Positions 1 through 7,753 are shown, numbered from the stretch's first letter. The stretch is 10,559 nt of DNA from Merdivivens faecigallinarum (GCA_017695055.1 JADILY010000162.1:1-10559); one strand, 5' to 3'. A program made the numbers and translations. The notes: generated by a model from the sequence alone, not told the origin.

Positions 1-2087
1 GCACCTATACCGTCGACAAAACCGGAGGAGGGGGCGCGTTCGCGTGGACCCACGAAGGAGAACTGACCGATTTTTCGCAGATATTCGATGTTACGGTGGA
101 AAACAATACCGGAACGAGCACACAGCCGGTAAGTTCCGACGAGACTACTTTCATGATGATACCCCAGGATATCAGCGGCGCTAAAATAGAGATTGTACTC
201 GAAATCGACGGCACCGAATACCTGTTGGAAGGCCCGCTGTACAATCCGGCCCATAAATCAGCCGCAGGAGACGAAGACCTGAGCACCTGGGATGCAGGGA
301 AAATTTACACATACGAGATTTCCACCGACTCCGTCAACTGGGTATATGTTTTCGAGATAACCTCCGAAGGCAACGGGTCCGTGCAGGACGGGACACCGCT
401 CATAACACTGTCGCTCGGAAATACCGAGGGAAATTATTATGTAACGAGCTACCGTTACCGAAGGACCGACCCGAGCATTACCGAAAATATCGGCTGGACG
501 GCGGAGTGGAACAGCGGAACGGAAACCGATGAAATGTACAATATTTCGGAGTCCGTCTCATACGAAGAAGCTGTCACGGCCTTTACAGGAAGCGGCAGCG
601 GGGGAACCGAATCCGCCCGCGACAAAGGCACTGTAGGAGTCACGAAAAACACGATGAAGACGAATTATCCGGGAGACGAGATACTGATGTCGAGCGAGCC
701 GAAAGGAAGTCCCGACAATCCTTACGACCTTTCCACGCATGACGAATCCGGCAACACGATAGCCCGGACGACCGCCAACTGCTATGTCGTGAACGCCCCG
801 GGGACCTACAAGCTGCCATTGGTTTACGGAAACGCGATAAAGAACGGGGCTGTCAATTACAGTTCATGGAACTCTGACTTCAAGGATTATGTCGGAAACC
901 AGATATCGGGACCTTACATTTCAGGAACTCCGCATGACTGCGTATTGGTATGGAGCGACGGCTTCTTCATGTTCAAGGACATACATCTCGACACAAAAAG
1001 CGCCGACGGCCCTTATCTCGTATTTTCAATCGACAGGAATTTCCTTCAGCAGGCCAACGGGGTGGTCGCCGTCCGGGACAATCAGGGAAGAATCATGTGG
1101 AGCTGGCATATTTGGGTCACCGAACGCAATATCTACACTGAAAACATACACAATCTGTACGATTACAAAGACGGCTCGTCACGGATTTACCGGATGATGC
1201 AATGCAACCTCGGCTGGGTGGACGGAAAGATAGTCTATTATAACGGGAAGGATCTGGAATTCGACTTCTACCAGTCAGGCTCGGGCAAGACGGGTAAACT
1301 CAAGGTAAGACAGACCGGCTACGAATTCAACTACAAGGACGTAGGCTCAACTTATTATCAGTGGGGCCGCAAAGACCCGCTTGTCGCCTTGAGGAACTGG
1401 GAAAATGTCGGATATGCCGATTACAGGCTCCATGAGACGGGGGAAGACAGTTATGGATACAGATACGTGGAAGGAAGGGTTTCCATCGGTACGGCAATAC
1501 AGAACCCGAACGTCTTCTATCCGCGCCGCTCAGGCGACTATTACGGCGACTGGCTTGACAGCAATCCCGTACCGACCCTGTGGGACACTTCTGGCGGAAC
1601 CGGCATGGACAAGACTACATCCACCAAGACGATATACGATCCTTCACCGCGGGGATTCAAAGTCCCGGTTGCAAGGGCCTTTGCGGTGCTGGTAAACGGG
1701 AATACCGGCGACGGAAGCAATGCAGACAATATCGGCACGTTCAACGGGGAATCGCAGGGCGAAGTCCCTAACAACCCTCTGAACAACCAATATATAGGCT
1801 ATCCCCAGCCGGGCATGAAAGGAGACCCGATTCCCATGACGGCGACCGGCCAGAGATCCGACCGCCAGGGGCTGCTTGAGAGATACGAAGAGGACGGCGC
1901 CAAGGCAGACCTCGGAGGACTTTGGGCCATGTACGGAGTCTATTACTGGTCATGCATAGACAGCGGGACATCGGCATATACCCTCGTAATCCGCAAAGAT
2001 TATCCGAGAGGAATAGAAGTGTATTCATTCGGATTCCACGGTACCAAGACTATGGCACGCCCGGTGCGCCCGATAATCGACGAATAA
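1..2087 (+). CDS. Fimbrillin-like (Mfa-like) surface adhesin, 5' partial
   Basis: The reading frame is open from base 3 to a TAA at 2085-2087 (694 codons visible) and has no start in the window, so the N-terminus, including any lipoprotein signal, lies upstream. GTG at 96 is an internal codon. Visible residues 50-130 resemble the second half of a Bacteroidales fimbrillin (Mfa-like) fold: 'FMMIPQD', then 'STWDAGKIYTYEIS', a typical W-x-x-GK-x-Y-x-Y signature. A central block begins with 'ANCYVVNAPGTYKLPLVYGN' (bases 774-833), a string common to fimbrillin-type proteins. The C-terminal part has 'DPSPRGFKVP' (from 1638), 'YYWSC', and 'MARPVRPI' just before the stop. This order matches FISUMP-like or C-type-lectin-like tip and anchor domains. 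The likely role is a cell-surface or pilus-associated adhesin. Family assignment rests on motifs only; the ligand is unknown. It converges on the regulator gene 12 bases downstream. Confidence 0.8.
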   Translation, partial: TYTVDKTGGGGAFAWTHEGELTDFSQIFDVTVENNTGTSTQPVSSDETTFMMIPQDISGAKIEIVLEIDGTEYLLEGPLYNPAHKSAAGDEDLSTWDAGKIYTYEISTDSVNWVYVFEITSEGNGSVQDGTPLITLSLGNTEGNYYVTSYRYRRTDPSITENIGWTAEWNSGTETDEMYNISESVSYEEAVTAFTGSGSGGTESARDKGTVGVTKNTMKTNYPGDEILMSSEPKGSPDNPYDLSTHDESGNTIARTTANCYVVNAPGTYKLPLVYGNAIKNGAVNYSSWNSDFKDYVGNQISGPYISGTPHDCVLVWSDGFFMFKDIHLDTKSADGPYLVFSIDRNFLQQANGVVAVRDNQGRIMWSWHIWVTERNIYTENIHNLYDYKDGSSRIYRMMQCNLGWVDGKIVYYNGKDLEFDFYQSGSGKTGKLKVRQTGYEFNYKDVGSTYYQWGRKDPLVALRNWENVGYADYRLHETGEDSYGYRYVEGRVSIGTAIQNPNVFYPRRSGDYYGDWLDSNPVPTLWDTSGGTGMDKTTSTKTIYDPSPRGFKVPVARAFAVLVNGNTGDGSNADNIGTFNGESQGEVPNNPLNNQYIGYPQPGMKGDPIPMTATGQRSDRQGLLERYEEDGAKADLGGLWAMYGVYYWSCIDSGTSAYTLVIRKDYPRGIEVYSFGFHGTKTMARPVRPIIDE

Positions 2088-2099
2088 CGGGAGGCGCCG

Positions 2100-2715
2100 T
2101 CACAGCAGTTTGTGTATCATCGCCATAGTAAAGGCCTCATGGATGTTCTGCACGCCGAATTTGGCGATTACCGATTTGCGATAGCCGTTGATGGTATCCA
2201 CCGACTTGTTCATTACCCGTGACATCATGTCGCTCGTCATGCCGCTGCTTATATACAGCATCGTCAGTTTCTCCATTTGGGACAGCCGGATTTCCGAAAG
2301 ATGCTCCAGGCAGTTTTCCGTCTTGTTGTAGACCCAGCATTTGCCCTGCTTCACGTTCCGCAGCACCAGCATGTTCCCCTGCCTGTTGGAGCCGGGGAAG
2401 AAAGCCCCGAGAAAAAGCGCGGCACGCTCCATATCGTCTATTAGCAACGGCACAAGCTGGTGGTTCACCCTCATGACCCTGTTGCAGCCCTTGCATTTTA
2501 TCGTATAATTGAAGGATACCGAATAATCCTTCTGGCAGCCTTGAATAAAAATCGTCCATGAAAACGACGGCTTTCTTCAACGCCTCCCTTTCTTCCTCGA
2601 CACAGGTCTCCAAAAGGAATCTCCAGCCGTTCTTACCGATATCCTCCGGCGTATAACCTCCGATGAATTCCTTCGTATCGCTCATATACAAAAAACTGTC
2701 ACTGTAATAGTCCAA
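2100..2715 (-). pseudogene. LuxR-type HTH transcriptional regulator, frameshifted
   Basis: Two minus-strand frames together form one regulator. The N-terminal part (2715 to about 2540) reads 'SDSFLYMSDTKEF' then 'GKNGWRFLLETC', a sensor-like domain seen in Bacteroidales LuxR-type proteins. The C-terminal part (about 2535 to 2100) contains 'IKCKGCNR', then a LuxR helix-turn-helix ('SSGMTSDMMSRVMNKSVDTI', 'AKFGVQNIHEAF'). The frames join near 2525-2540, where removing one base gives 'RLPEDYSVSF'. The span is 616 bases, one more than 205 codons, consistent with a single-base insertion and a 204-residue product. The frame starts at TTG 2715; ATG 2685 is an alternative and neither has a clear ribosome site. 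As written, the DNA-binding domain is separated from the sensor. Its position between an adhesin and a lipoprotein suggests local regulation of surface genes, which is inference. A sequencing error is possible. Confidence 0.8.
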
Positions 2716-2734
2716 TACGTGACGGAACTTTGTT

Positions 2735-2750
2735 GCAAATATAAATTTGC
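2735..2750. promoter_or_regulatory. Palindrome with back-to-back Bacteroidales -7 elements
   Basis: GCAAAT and ATTTGC flank a 4-base centre. The minus strand reads TATATTTG (2743-2736) and the plus strand reads TAAATTTG (2742-2749); both fit the TAnnTTTG -7 consensus. The minus-strand copy would start transcription just before the regulator gene at 2715. The plus-strand copy would give a leader of roughly 65 bases for the lipoprotein at 2823. Neither has a convincing TTTG -33 box at the usual 19-21 bases, so activity is uncertain. It could also be an operator. Confidence 0.45.
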
Positions 2751-2822
2751 CATCGAAAATTAGTTTGAATTTTTAATTTTTTCAATTAAAAATATATCAA
2801 ATTTTAACTAAATTTTTAATTT

Positions 2823-4797
2823 ATGAAACGTTTTACACTATTTGGCGCGGTTCTTACCGCAGCGGTTGCAGTTTTGGCAGGATGTAATCCGGTCGAAAAC
2901 CCTACACCGAAATTTTCGTCTGGCATGGACGGGGACCTGCGTGTTCCGGCAGGCGAAAGCAAAGGGGAAATAAACTATGTTTTGGAAAATGCGGCTGAAG
3001 ACGGCTTCGTCGAGGCCAAGTCCAATCTTGACGGTGAGGAAATATGGATTACGGATTTCGATTACTCTCAGGACGGGACTGTGGCCTTCAATATAGCGGC
3101 AAATGGTGAAGAGCAGGAACGTGAGGCCGTGGTTAACCCTCACCTATTCATATTCGGGTGGAAAAGACCAGAGCTTCGCCGTAAAAGTGATACAGGCTGC
3201 AAAGGGCGCTGATCCCGTACTGACACTGACAAGCGAGGCTGAAATCAATGCCGATGAAGAAGGCGGCGACTACGAAATAACCTTCACTTTGGAAAATCCT
3301 ACGGAAGACGGTGAGCTGAAAGCCGAGAGCGACGAATGGATTACGACTGTCGTAGAAGAGGCGAAAGTAGCCGTATCGGTAGATCCTAACGAGGCGGAAG
3401 AAGCCCGTGAAGGCAAGGTTACCGTAACATATAACTGGGTAGGTGGAGAACCTCTCCACTTCGATGTTATCGTAAAACAGCCGGCAAAGGGCGGGAATTA
3501 TCCTAATGCATTCAACATCGAAGTACCTGAAGATCAAATCACGGCCACATCGGCAATGGTACGTTCAAGCTGCAATTATTCCGAACTTACCTGGACCTCA
3601 CAAATCATGTCCCAGGAACAGCTCGATACATACTGCGGAGGCGACAAGGAGAACATGAAGGAGTATTTCCTCGAACTTCTTGAAGAAAAACTCGCCGACA
3701 CCGGCATACCTCCGGAAATAGCGCTGCCTCTCTTACTGTATCCTGGAGACAAAGTGGACGAATTCACATATTCCGTAACTCCGGAAACGCACTTCCTTAC
3801 CTTCGCCGTTGCAATGGATTACGAAATGAATTATACCACCGATTTCTATTGGGGCCCTGAATTCACCACTCCTGAAAACACAGATCCGGAACCGGGCGGA
3901 CTTACTTTCGAAATCGTTGTCGAGCCTAAAAAGACAAGCGCAATAATGAGTGTCTATCCGTCAGACAAGTCGGCAAAATATCTCGCTACTGCCCTTGATG
4001 AATCATTCTTCACATCAGGACTGACCGATGAAGAAATAATGAGCGAAATCATATCGCAGATGAGCTTCCTCATCATCTTCATGCTCGACCGGGGCGATGT
4101 GGTAGGAACCTAGGTTACGGGCATGATTCCTGGAATGAACTACTACGCAGTGGCATTCGGAGTGGATACGGGAACCTATTCGTACAGTTCCGCGCTGGCA
4201 AAAGAGCCATTCACTACCCTGCCGAGCGAAGATACCGATGCATACGTAACGGGCAGCGCCGACAATTACTGGGACATCAATGACCTGATTGCATACAATC
4301 CAGAATATGAATTCATCATGAAGGATGAAAGCACTCCTGTCCTGGTGGCCATAGATTTCGAATACAACGAAACCGCTACAGGATGCTACTATGCACTCTT
4401 CGTAGGAGACGTGACACAGTACGGAGACCAGGAAGAGCTCTATACACAGACACTCCTCGCACAGAAGACAGCCAAGAAGGGAGATGCTGCCCCTATGTTC
4501 TACCAGGCATTCGGCCAGATGAGCACCCTCGTTACAATTGCCAAGGATGCGAATGACAACCTCGGTGAAATGTACACCCACCTCATAACATTGACAGAAG
4601 ACGGAAAATCCACAGACTACGCTCTGTTCGACGAGTACTACAATGCAACCATGAACCAGTCCGCCGCTTCGGTAGCATCCGAGGGTAACAGCCTTATCAT
4701 GGTACCTTCAGAGTTCATCGTATGCGATGACAAAGAGCGTGAAGTCCTCACATACGACGGGAAACTGAACCTGAGATTAGACAACAGAAAAATGTAA
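2823..4797 (+). pseudogene. BACON-type outer-surface lipoprotein, broken by a frameshift and an in-frame TAG
   Basis: ATG 2823 begins a lipoprotein signal peptide with lipobox LAGC and Cys21. Two similar BACON-like beta-sandwich repeats follow: about residues 30-132, and a second of about 95 residues ending 'VIVKQPAKGG'. After them come fibronectin-like segments ('ITATSAMVRSSCNY', 'VTGMIPGMNYYAVAFGVD'). The first frame leaves the family pattern at 3133-3136. Dropping one A there gives 'EREAVVTLTYSYSGG', which parallels 'AREGKVTVTYNWVGG' in repeat 2. The frame then runs to a TAG at 4111-4113, but coding continues in the same frame to TAA 4795-4797. The span is one base over 658 codons, so the intact product would be 657 residues. 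BACON domains occur in Bacteroidales surface proteins, often for glycan or mucin contact; the ligand here is unknown. Two independent lesions argue for decay, though assembly error could explain the indel. Confidence 0.85.
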
Positions 4798-4835
4798 GCT
4801 CATAGCTGTCAATAAATAAATTACGTTTCAAACCG

Positions 4836-4874
4836 GAAGGGTGTGCATTACCGGACCTCGGCTGCACACCCTTC
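4836..4874 (+). terminator. Intrinsic terminator of the lipoprotein gene
   Basis: A perfect 12-base stem pairs GAAGGGTGTGCA (4836-4847) with TGCACACCCTTC (4863-4874), and a small CCG/CGG stem sits inside the 15-base loop. A T-rich tract follows at once. It lies 39 bases after the TAA at 4797. Confidence 0.85.
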
Positions 4875-4978
4875 TTTCTTGTTTTCTTGTCTTTCTTGTT
4901 TTCTGTCTTGTTTTCTTTCCTTTCTTGTTTCCAGTTTTCCTTTTTTCCTGTTTTCCCGCCTTACCTGTTTTCCCGCAC
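4871..4978 (+). repeat. Pyrimidine-rich low-complexity tract
   Basis: About 108 bases on the plus strand are nearly all C and T with single G residues. They are built from loose repeats of TTTCTTGT and TTTTC, grading into TTTTCCTG and TTTTCCCGC. There is no codon-like structure, and the frame that crosses it reads as Ser/Phe/Leu/Cys-rich filler. It directly follows the terminator stem and may extend its U-tract. Confidence 0.7.
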
Positions 4979-5166
4979 GGTTTCATTGGGTGCCGGAACT
5001 AATCGAAGCCGCTTGGGCGGTGACGGAACCTTATTTTTTGCAAAGCAGGGAAGATGAAAATTTTAATGGACCAGCGGGTAATTTTGCAAAACCGTGAACA
5101 GGTCAATTTTGGCTATATTTATGTAATTTATTGATTTGCAATATTTTATGTAAGCGCAACAAATTA

Positions 5167-5218
5167 TCCTTATTCCGAGCGGCATCCACGTGGACATCGC
5201 CGGTAACAAGGATTTTTA
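5167..5218 (+). repeat. Dispersed repeat, copy 1 (TCCACGTGGA core)
   Basis: This stretch matches 5801-5851 over about 52 bases at roughly 80% identity with one gap. Both copies hold the palindrome TCCACGTGGA (5185-5194 here) followed by TCGCCGG and end in GATTTTTA. Weaker similarity extends upstream to a shared CAAC at 5157. Read in one frame it encodes 'IPSGIHVDIAGNKDF'. Confidence 0.75.
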
Positions 5219-5454
5219 TAGACTTCTGGTAATGTATTGACACATTGCCAATTACAAGCGATGCTGTTAAGTCGGGGCGTTCCCGGTCTTACACTATTCT
5301 CGCACACCGCGATTCTGTTTTTTCGGGCCGGGATGCAACTTCTCCTGAGAAAGAATGACGGGAAAAGGGATGAAAGCGAATGGAAGCGGAATGAGGAGGA
5401 AAAATAGGATTTTGCCGTATCATTTTCCACCCCACAGCCATCCGACCTTTTTCG

Positions 5455-5899
5455 AAATAATTGATAATCAATAGCTTACAAAAATCCAAACTGTCTTTGG
5501 GTGCCTCAGAAAGTACCCAAGCGCAGGAGTAATTTCAACAAGACATTTACTATCAACACATTACAAAAGCACAAGATGGCTGTGGGGTGAAAAAAGCATC
5601 CCATCTGTTCCCACTTCGCTGTACGGCCTTACGTATTATGAAGCCTGTTCTCCCGAAAGGAGGGCAGTCGATTTTGTTCGGGTCACAGGCGGGAAATGAG
5701 GCAACGGAAGATTCCGACCGGAATTATCCGCTGGCCCCCTTGATAACTAATTCATAACCACTTATATCACAACAAGTTACAAAACAACCCAACCCAAAAG
5801 TCCTGTTCCAAGCGGTATCCACGTGGACTTCGCCGGGAAGGGAGATTTTTAGCAGCGCATTGTCTCACAACACACTAATTCACAACGACTTACCAAAAA
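5455..5899 (-). repeat. Cluster of degenerate TTGTAA-type repeat motifs
   Basis: At least four related copies read on the minus strand as TTTTGTAA (or TTTGGTAA) followed by a T/G-rich GTTGTGA or ATTGATTA segment. They lie at 5455-5484, 5549-5568, 5746-5784 and 5874-5899. The clearest pair is 5746-5764 against 5874-5892, 19 bases with two mismatches (plus-strand ACTAATTCA, then AAC, then ACTTA). A copy of the first in opposite orientation lies at 5122-5147, matching 20 of 26 positions. Confidence 0.55.
5801..5851 (+). repeat. Dispersed repeat, copy 2 (TCCACGTGGA core)
   Basis: Second copy of the 5167-5218 element in direct orientation, 634 bases downstream; its palindrome is at 5818-5827. In the matching frame it reads 'VPSGIHVDFAGKGDF' and then stops at TAG. 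Several differences from copy 1 are synonymous or conservative, but the stretch is too short to prove coding history. Confidence 0.75.
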
Positions 5900-6021
5900 T
5901 ACGTTCTTACCGCGATGTTTCCGGTTTTACTGTTTTTTCACAGTTTTCACAGCAAAAGCATGTCCTGCCGGGAAGCCTGGAGCCATATTTGGCCTGCGGC
6001 CATTTATACTGTTGCGCCTCG

Positions 6022-6045
6022 GCAAAGCAAATAAATTTGTTTTGC
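6022..6045. repeat. Inverted repeat overlapping the aspA promoter
   Basis: Eleven-base arms GCAAAGCAAAT (6022-6032) and ATTTGTTTTGC (6035-6045) pair with one G-T mismatch around a 2-base centre. The right arm contains the -33 TTTG of the aspA promoter, so this may be an operator or part of a mobile promoter repeat. Confidence 0.65.
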
Positions 6046-6067
6046 TCTCGGCTTCTGCGTATATTTG
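6036..6067 (+). promoter_or_regulatory. Bacteroidales-type promoter of aspA
   Basis: A TTTG -33 box (6036-6039), a 20-base spacer and TATATTTG (6060-6067) match the primary sigma-factor consensus of Bacteroidales exactly. Transcription would begin near 6074, giving an A/T-rich leader of about 40 bases before ATG 6113. Confidence 0.8.
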
Positions 6068-6112
6068 CCCCACTTTTAGAATTTATAATTTAAAATATTA
6101 ATTTTCATAAAC

Positions 6113-7546
6113 ATGAACAGAGTATTTTCCGGAAAGACCCGTACAGAGAGTGACCTTATCGGGCCTCGCGAGGTACCTGAGGAAGCTCTATACGGAGTAC
6201 AGACCCTCAGGGGAATCGAGAACTTCGTCATCAGCCATTTTCATCTGAGCGAATATCCATTATTCATAAACGGCCTGGCTTACACCAAGATGGGTGCAGC
6301 CATAGCAAACCACCAGCTCGGACTGCTCACCGACGAGCAGAAAAACGCGATAGTTGCAGCTTGCCAGGAAATCCTCGACGGACAGCACAGGGAAGATTTT
6401 CCTATCGACATGATCCAGGGAGGTGCCGGCACAACCACCAACATGAATGCCAACGAGGTAATCGCCAACAGGGCTTTGGAACTCATGGGCCACAAACGCG
6501 GAGAATACCAGTACTGTTCGCCAAACGACCATGTGAACTGCGCACAGTCCACGAATGACGCCTACCCTACGGCAATCCATCTCGGACTTTACGCCACCCA
6601 CCTCAAACTGATACCGGTGCTCGAAAAACTCATAGAGGCTTTCAGCAAGAAAGGCGAAGAGTTTGCGCACATCATAAAAATGGGACGTACCCAGCTTCAG
6701 GATGCCGTTCCTATGACCCTCGGCCAGACTTTCAACGGCTTTGCTTCGATTCTCCGCGACGAAATCAAGCACCTTAACGAAGCCGCCGAAGACTTCTTGA
6801 CGGTGAATATGGGAGCGACTGCCATCGGTACGGGCATCTGCGCCGAACCGGGTTATGCTGAAAAATGCGTCAAGGCACTCGGTAAGATAACTGGTTGGAA
6901 CATAAAACTTTCCGACGACCTCGTAGGAGCGACTTCCGACACATCATGCATGGTGGGCTATTCTTCGGCACTGAAGAGGCTTGCCGTAAAACTCAGCAAG
7001 ATTTCCAACGACCTCAGGCTTCTTTCGAGCGGCCCTCGTTGCGGTCTCGGCGAAATCAATCTCCCGGCAATGCAGCCAGGTTCTTCAATCATGCCGGGCA
7101 AGGTTAACCCTGTCATCCCGGAAGTTATGAGCCAGATTTGCTTCAAGGTAATGGGCAACGAAGTGTGCGTGACCATGGCCGGCGAGGCTTCCCAGATGGA
7201 ACTCAATGCAATGGAACCGGTAATGGCACAGTGTACATTCGAATCCGCCGAACTCTTGATGAACGGAATGGAAACACTCCGCAGGCTTTGTGTTGAAGGC
7301 ATCACCGCCAACGAAGAACGCTGCCGCAGCTATGTCCACAACAGCATAGGAGTAGTCACTGCCCTCAACCCTATCATCGGTTACAAGAACTCTACCAAGA
7401 TAGCAAAAGAGGCTCTCGCTACAGGCAGAAGCGTTTACGAGCTCGTACTCGAACACGGCGTTCTCACAAAAGAAGAGCTTGACACGATACTTCTTCCGGA
7501 AAACATGATAAAACCGGTAAAACTTGACATCAAACCGAGAAAATAA
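6113..7546 (+). CDS. aspA: Aspartate ammonia-lyase
   Basis: This cytoplasmic homotetrameric enzyme converts L-aspartate to fumarate and ammonia. The 477-residue length is close to the 478 of E. coli AspA, and long stretches read alike, such as the 'REVPEEALYGVQTLRGIENF' region near residue 20. Active-site signatures are present in order: GTTTNMN at 106-112, NCAQSTNDAYPT at 142-153 and GRTQLQDAVPMTLGQ at 191-205. The flexible catalytic loop GSSIMPGKVNP is at 323-333. TQLQDAVP is the aspartase form; fumarase C has THTQDATP, so fumC is unlikely. ATG 6113 follows an A/T-rich leader and a consensus promoter. The gene stands alone and ends at a terminator. In anaerobic Bacteroidales the fumarate can feed fumarate reductase, which is inferred here. 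No lesions are seen, unlike the genes on the left. Confidence 0.97.
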   Translation: MNRVFSGKTRTESDLIGPREVPEEALYGVQTLRGIENFVISHFHLSEYPLFINGLAYTKMGAAIANHQLGLLTDEQKNAIVAACQEILDGQHREDFPIDMIQGGAGTTTNMNANEVIANRALELMGHKRGEYQYCSPNDHVNCAQSTNDAYPTAIHLGLYATHLKLIPVLEKLIEAFSKKGEEFAHIIKMGRTQLQDAVPMTLGQTFNGFASILRDEIKHLNEAAEDFLTVNMGATAIGTGICAEPGYAEKCVKALGKITGWNIKLSDDLVGATSDTSCMVGYSSALKRLAVKLSKISNDLRLLSSGPRCGLGEINLPAMQPGSSIMPGKVNPVIPEVMSQICFKVMGNEVCVTMAGEASQMELNAMEPVMAQCTFESAELLMNGMETLRRLCVEGITANEERCRSYVHNSIGVVTALNPIIGYKNSTKIAKEALATGRSVYELVLEHGVLTKEELDTILLPENMIKPVKLDIKPRK

Positions 7547-7577
7547 GGGAAAACAACCCATAAAAACGGTTTTACAT

Positions 7578-7620
7578 AAAAAAAACTCGGCGACCGGTGC
7601 ATGGTTGCCGAGTTTTTTTT
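7578..7620. terminator. Terminator after aspA, bidirectional in form
   Basis: A run of eight A residues (7578-7585) precedes CTCGGCGACC, then a 7-base loop, GGTTGCCGAG and eight T residues (7613-7620). The stem pairs throughout with one G-T wobble, and the A and T runs extend it. It sits 31 bases after the aspA stop and would work on both strands. Confidence 0.88.
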
Positions 7621-7720
7621 GATGTGGATTGCCCGAGTTTTTTGTAACACCGGGAACACCCACAAAGGCCGAATAAACGACACGAACAGCTTCTAAAGAT
7701 AATTAATTTTTAAACGGCAA

Positions 7721-7753
7721 TTTGCCAAAATGACGGATTGGTGCGTATCTTTG
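7721..7753 (+). promoter_or_regulatory. Bacteroidales-type promoter of the DUF2400-tldD-tldE operon
   Basis: TTTG (7721-7724), a 21-base spacer and TATCTTTG (7746-7753) fit the consensus. Transcription would begin near 7760. That rules out the frame-extending TTG at 7738 as a start and points to ATG 7792 or 7798. Confidence 0.8.

Larger units (their letters stand above)
4979..6021. other. Gene-free spacer carrying dispersed repeats
   Basis: No frame here shows a start, a known motif or convincing protein-like composition. The stretch holds two TCCACGTGGA-centred repeats, several TTGTAA-type motif copies and small inverted repeats. These include CCCGAA 5652-5657 with TTCGGG 5677-5682, TTGGGT 5497-5502 with ACCCAA 5515-5520, and TGGCC-TGC-GGCCA 5990-6002. 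There is no tRNA, rRNA or transposase. It may be a long 5' region of aspA, a small-RNA locus, or remains of decayed repeat elements. Confidence 0.6.

Noticed and set aside
4111..4113. TAG as a recoded sense codon (alternative genetic code or readthrough)
   Set aside because: The gene at 7792-8550 ends normally at TAG, and the lipoprotein also has a frameshift, so decay or error is simpler.
4843..5097. Plus-strand frame of 84 codons across the pyrimidine tract
   Set aside because: It starts inside the terminator hairpin and encodes Phe/Ser/Leu/Cys filler from low-complexity DNA.
5170..5489. Two overlapping minus-strand frames in the gene-free spacer
   Set aside because: They run antisense across the repeats, share the same DNA in two frames and show no recognisable motif, promoter or domain.
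5167..5899. CRISPR array
   Set aside because: Repeats are degenerate, unevenly spaced and in both orientations, and no cas genes are present.
5860..6093. Plus-strand 77-codon frame before aspA
   Set aside because: It starts at a TTG without a promoter and runs through repeats, a hairpin and the aspA promoter itself, so coding is unlikely.
6113..7546. Fumarase C instead of aspartase
   Set aside because: The shared GSSIMPGKVNP loop fits both, but TQLQDAVP and overall similarity to AspA favour aspartase.
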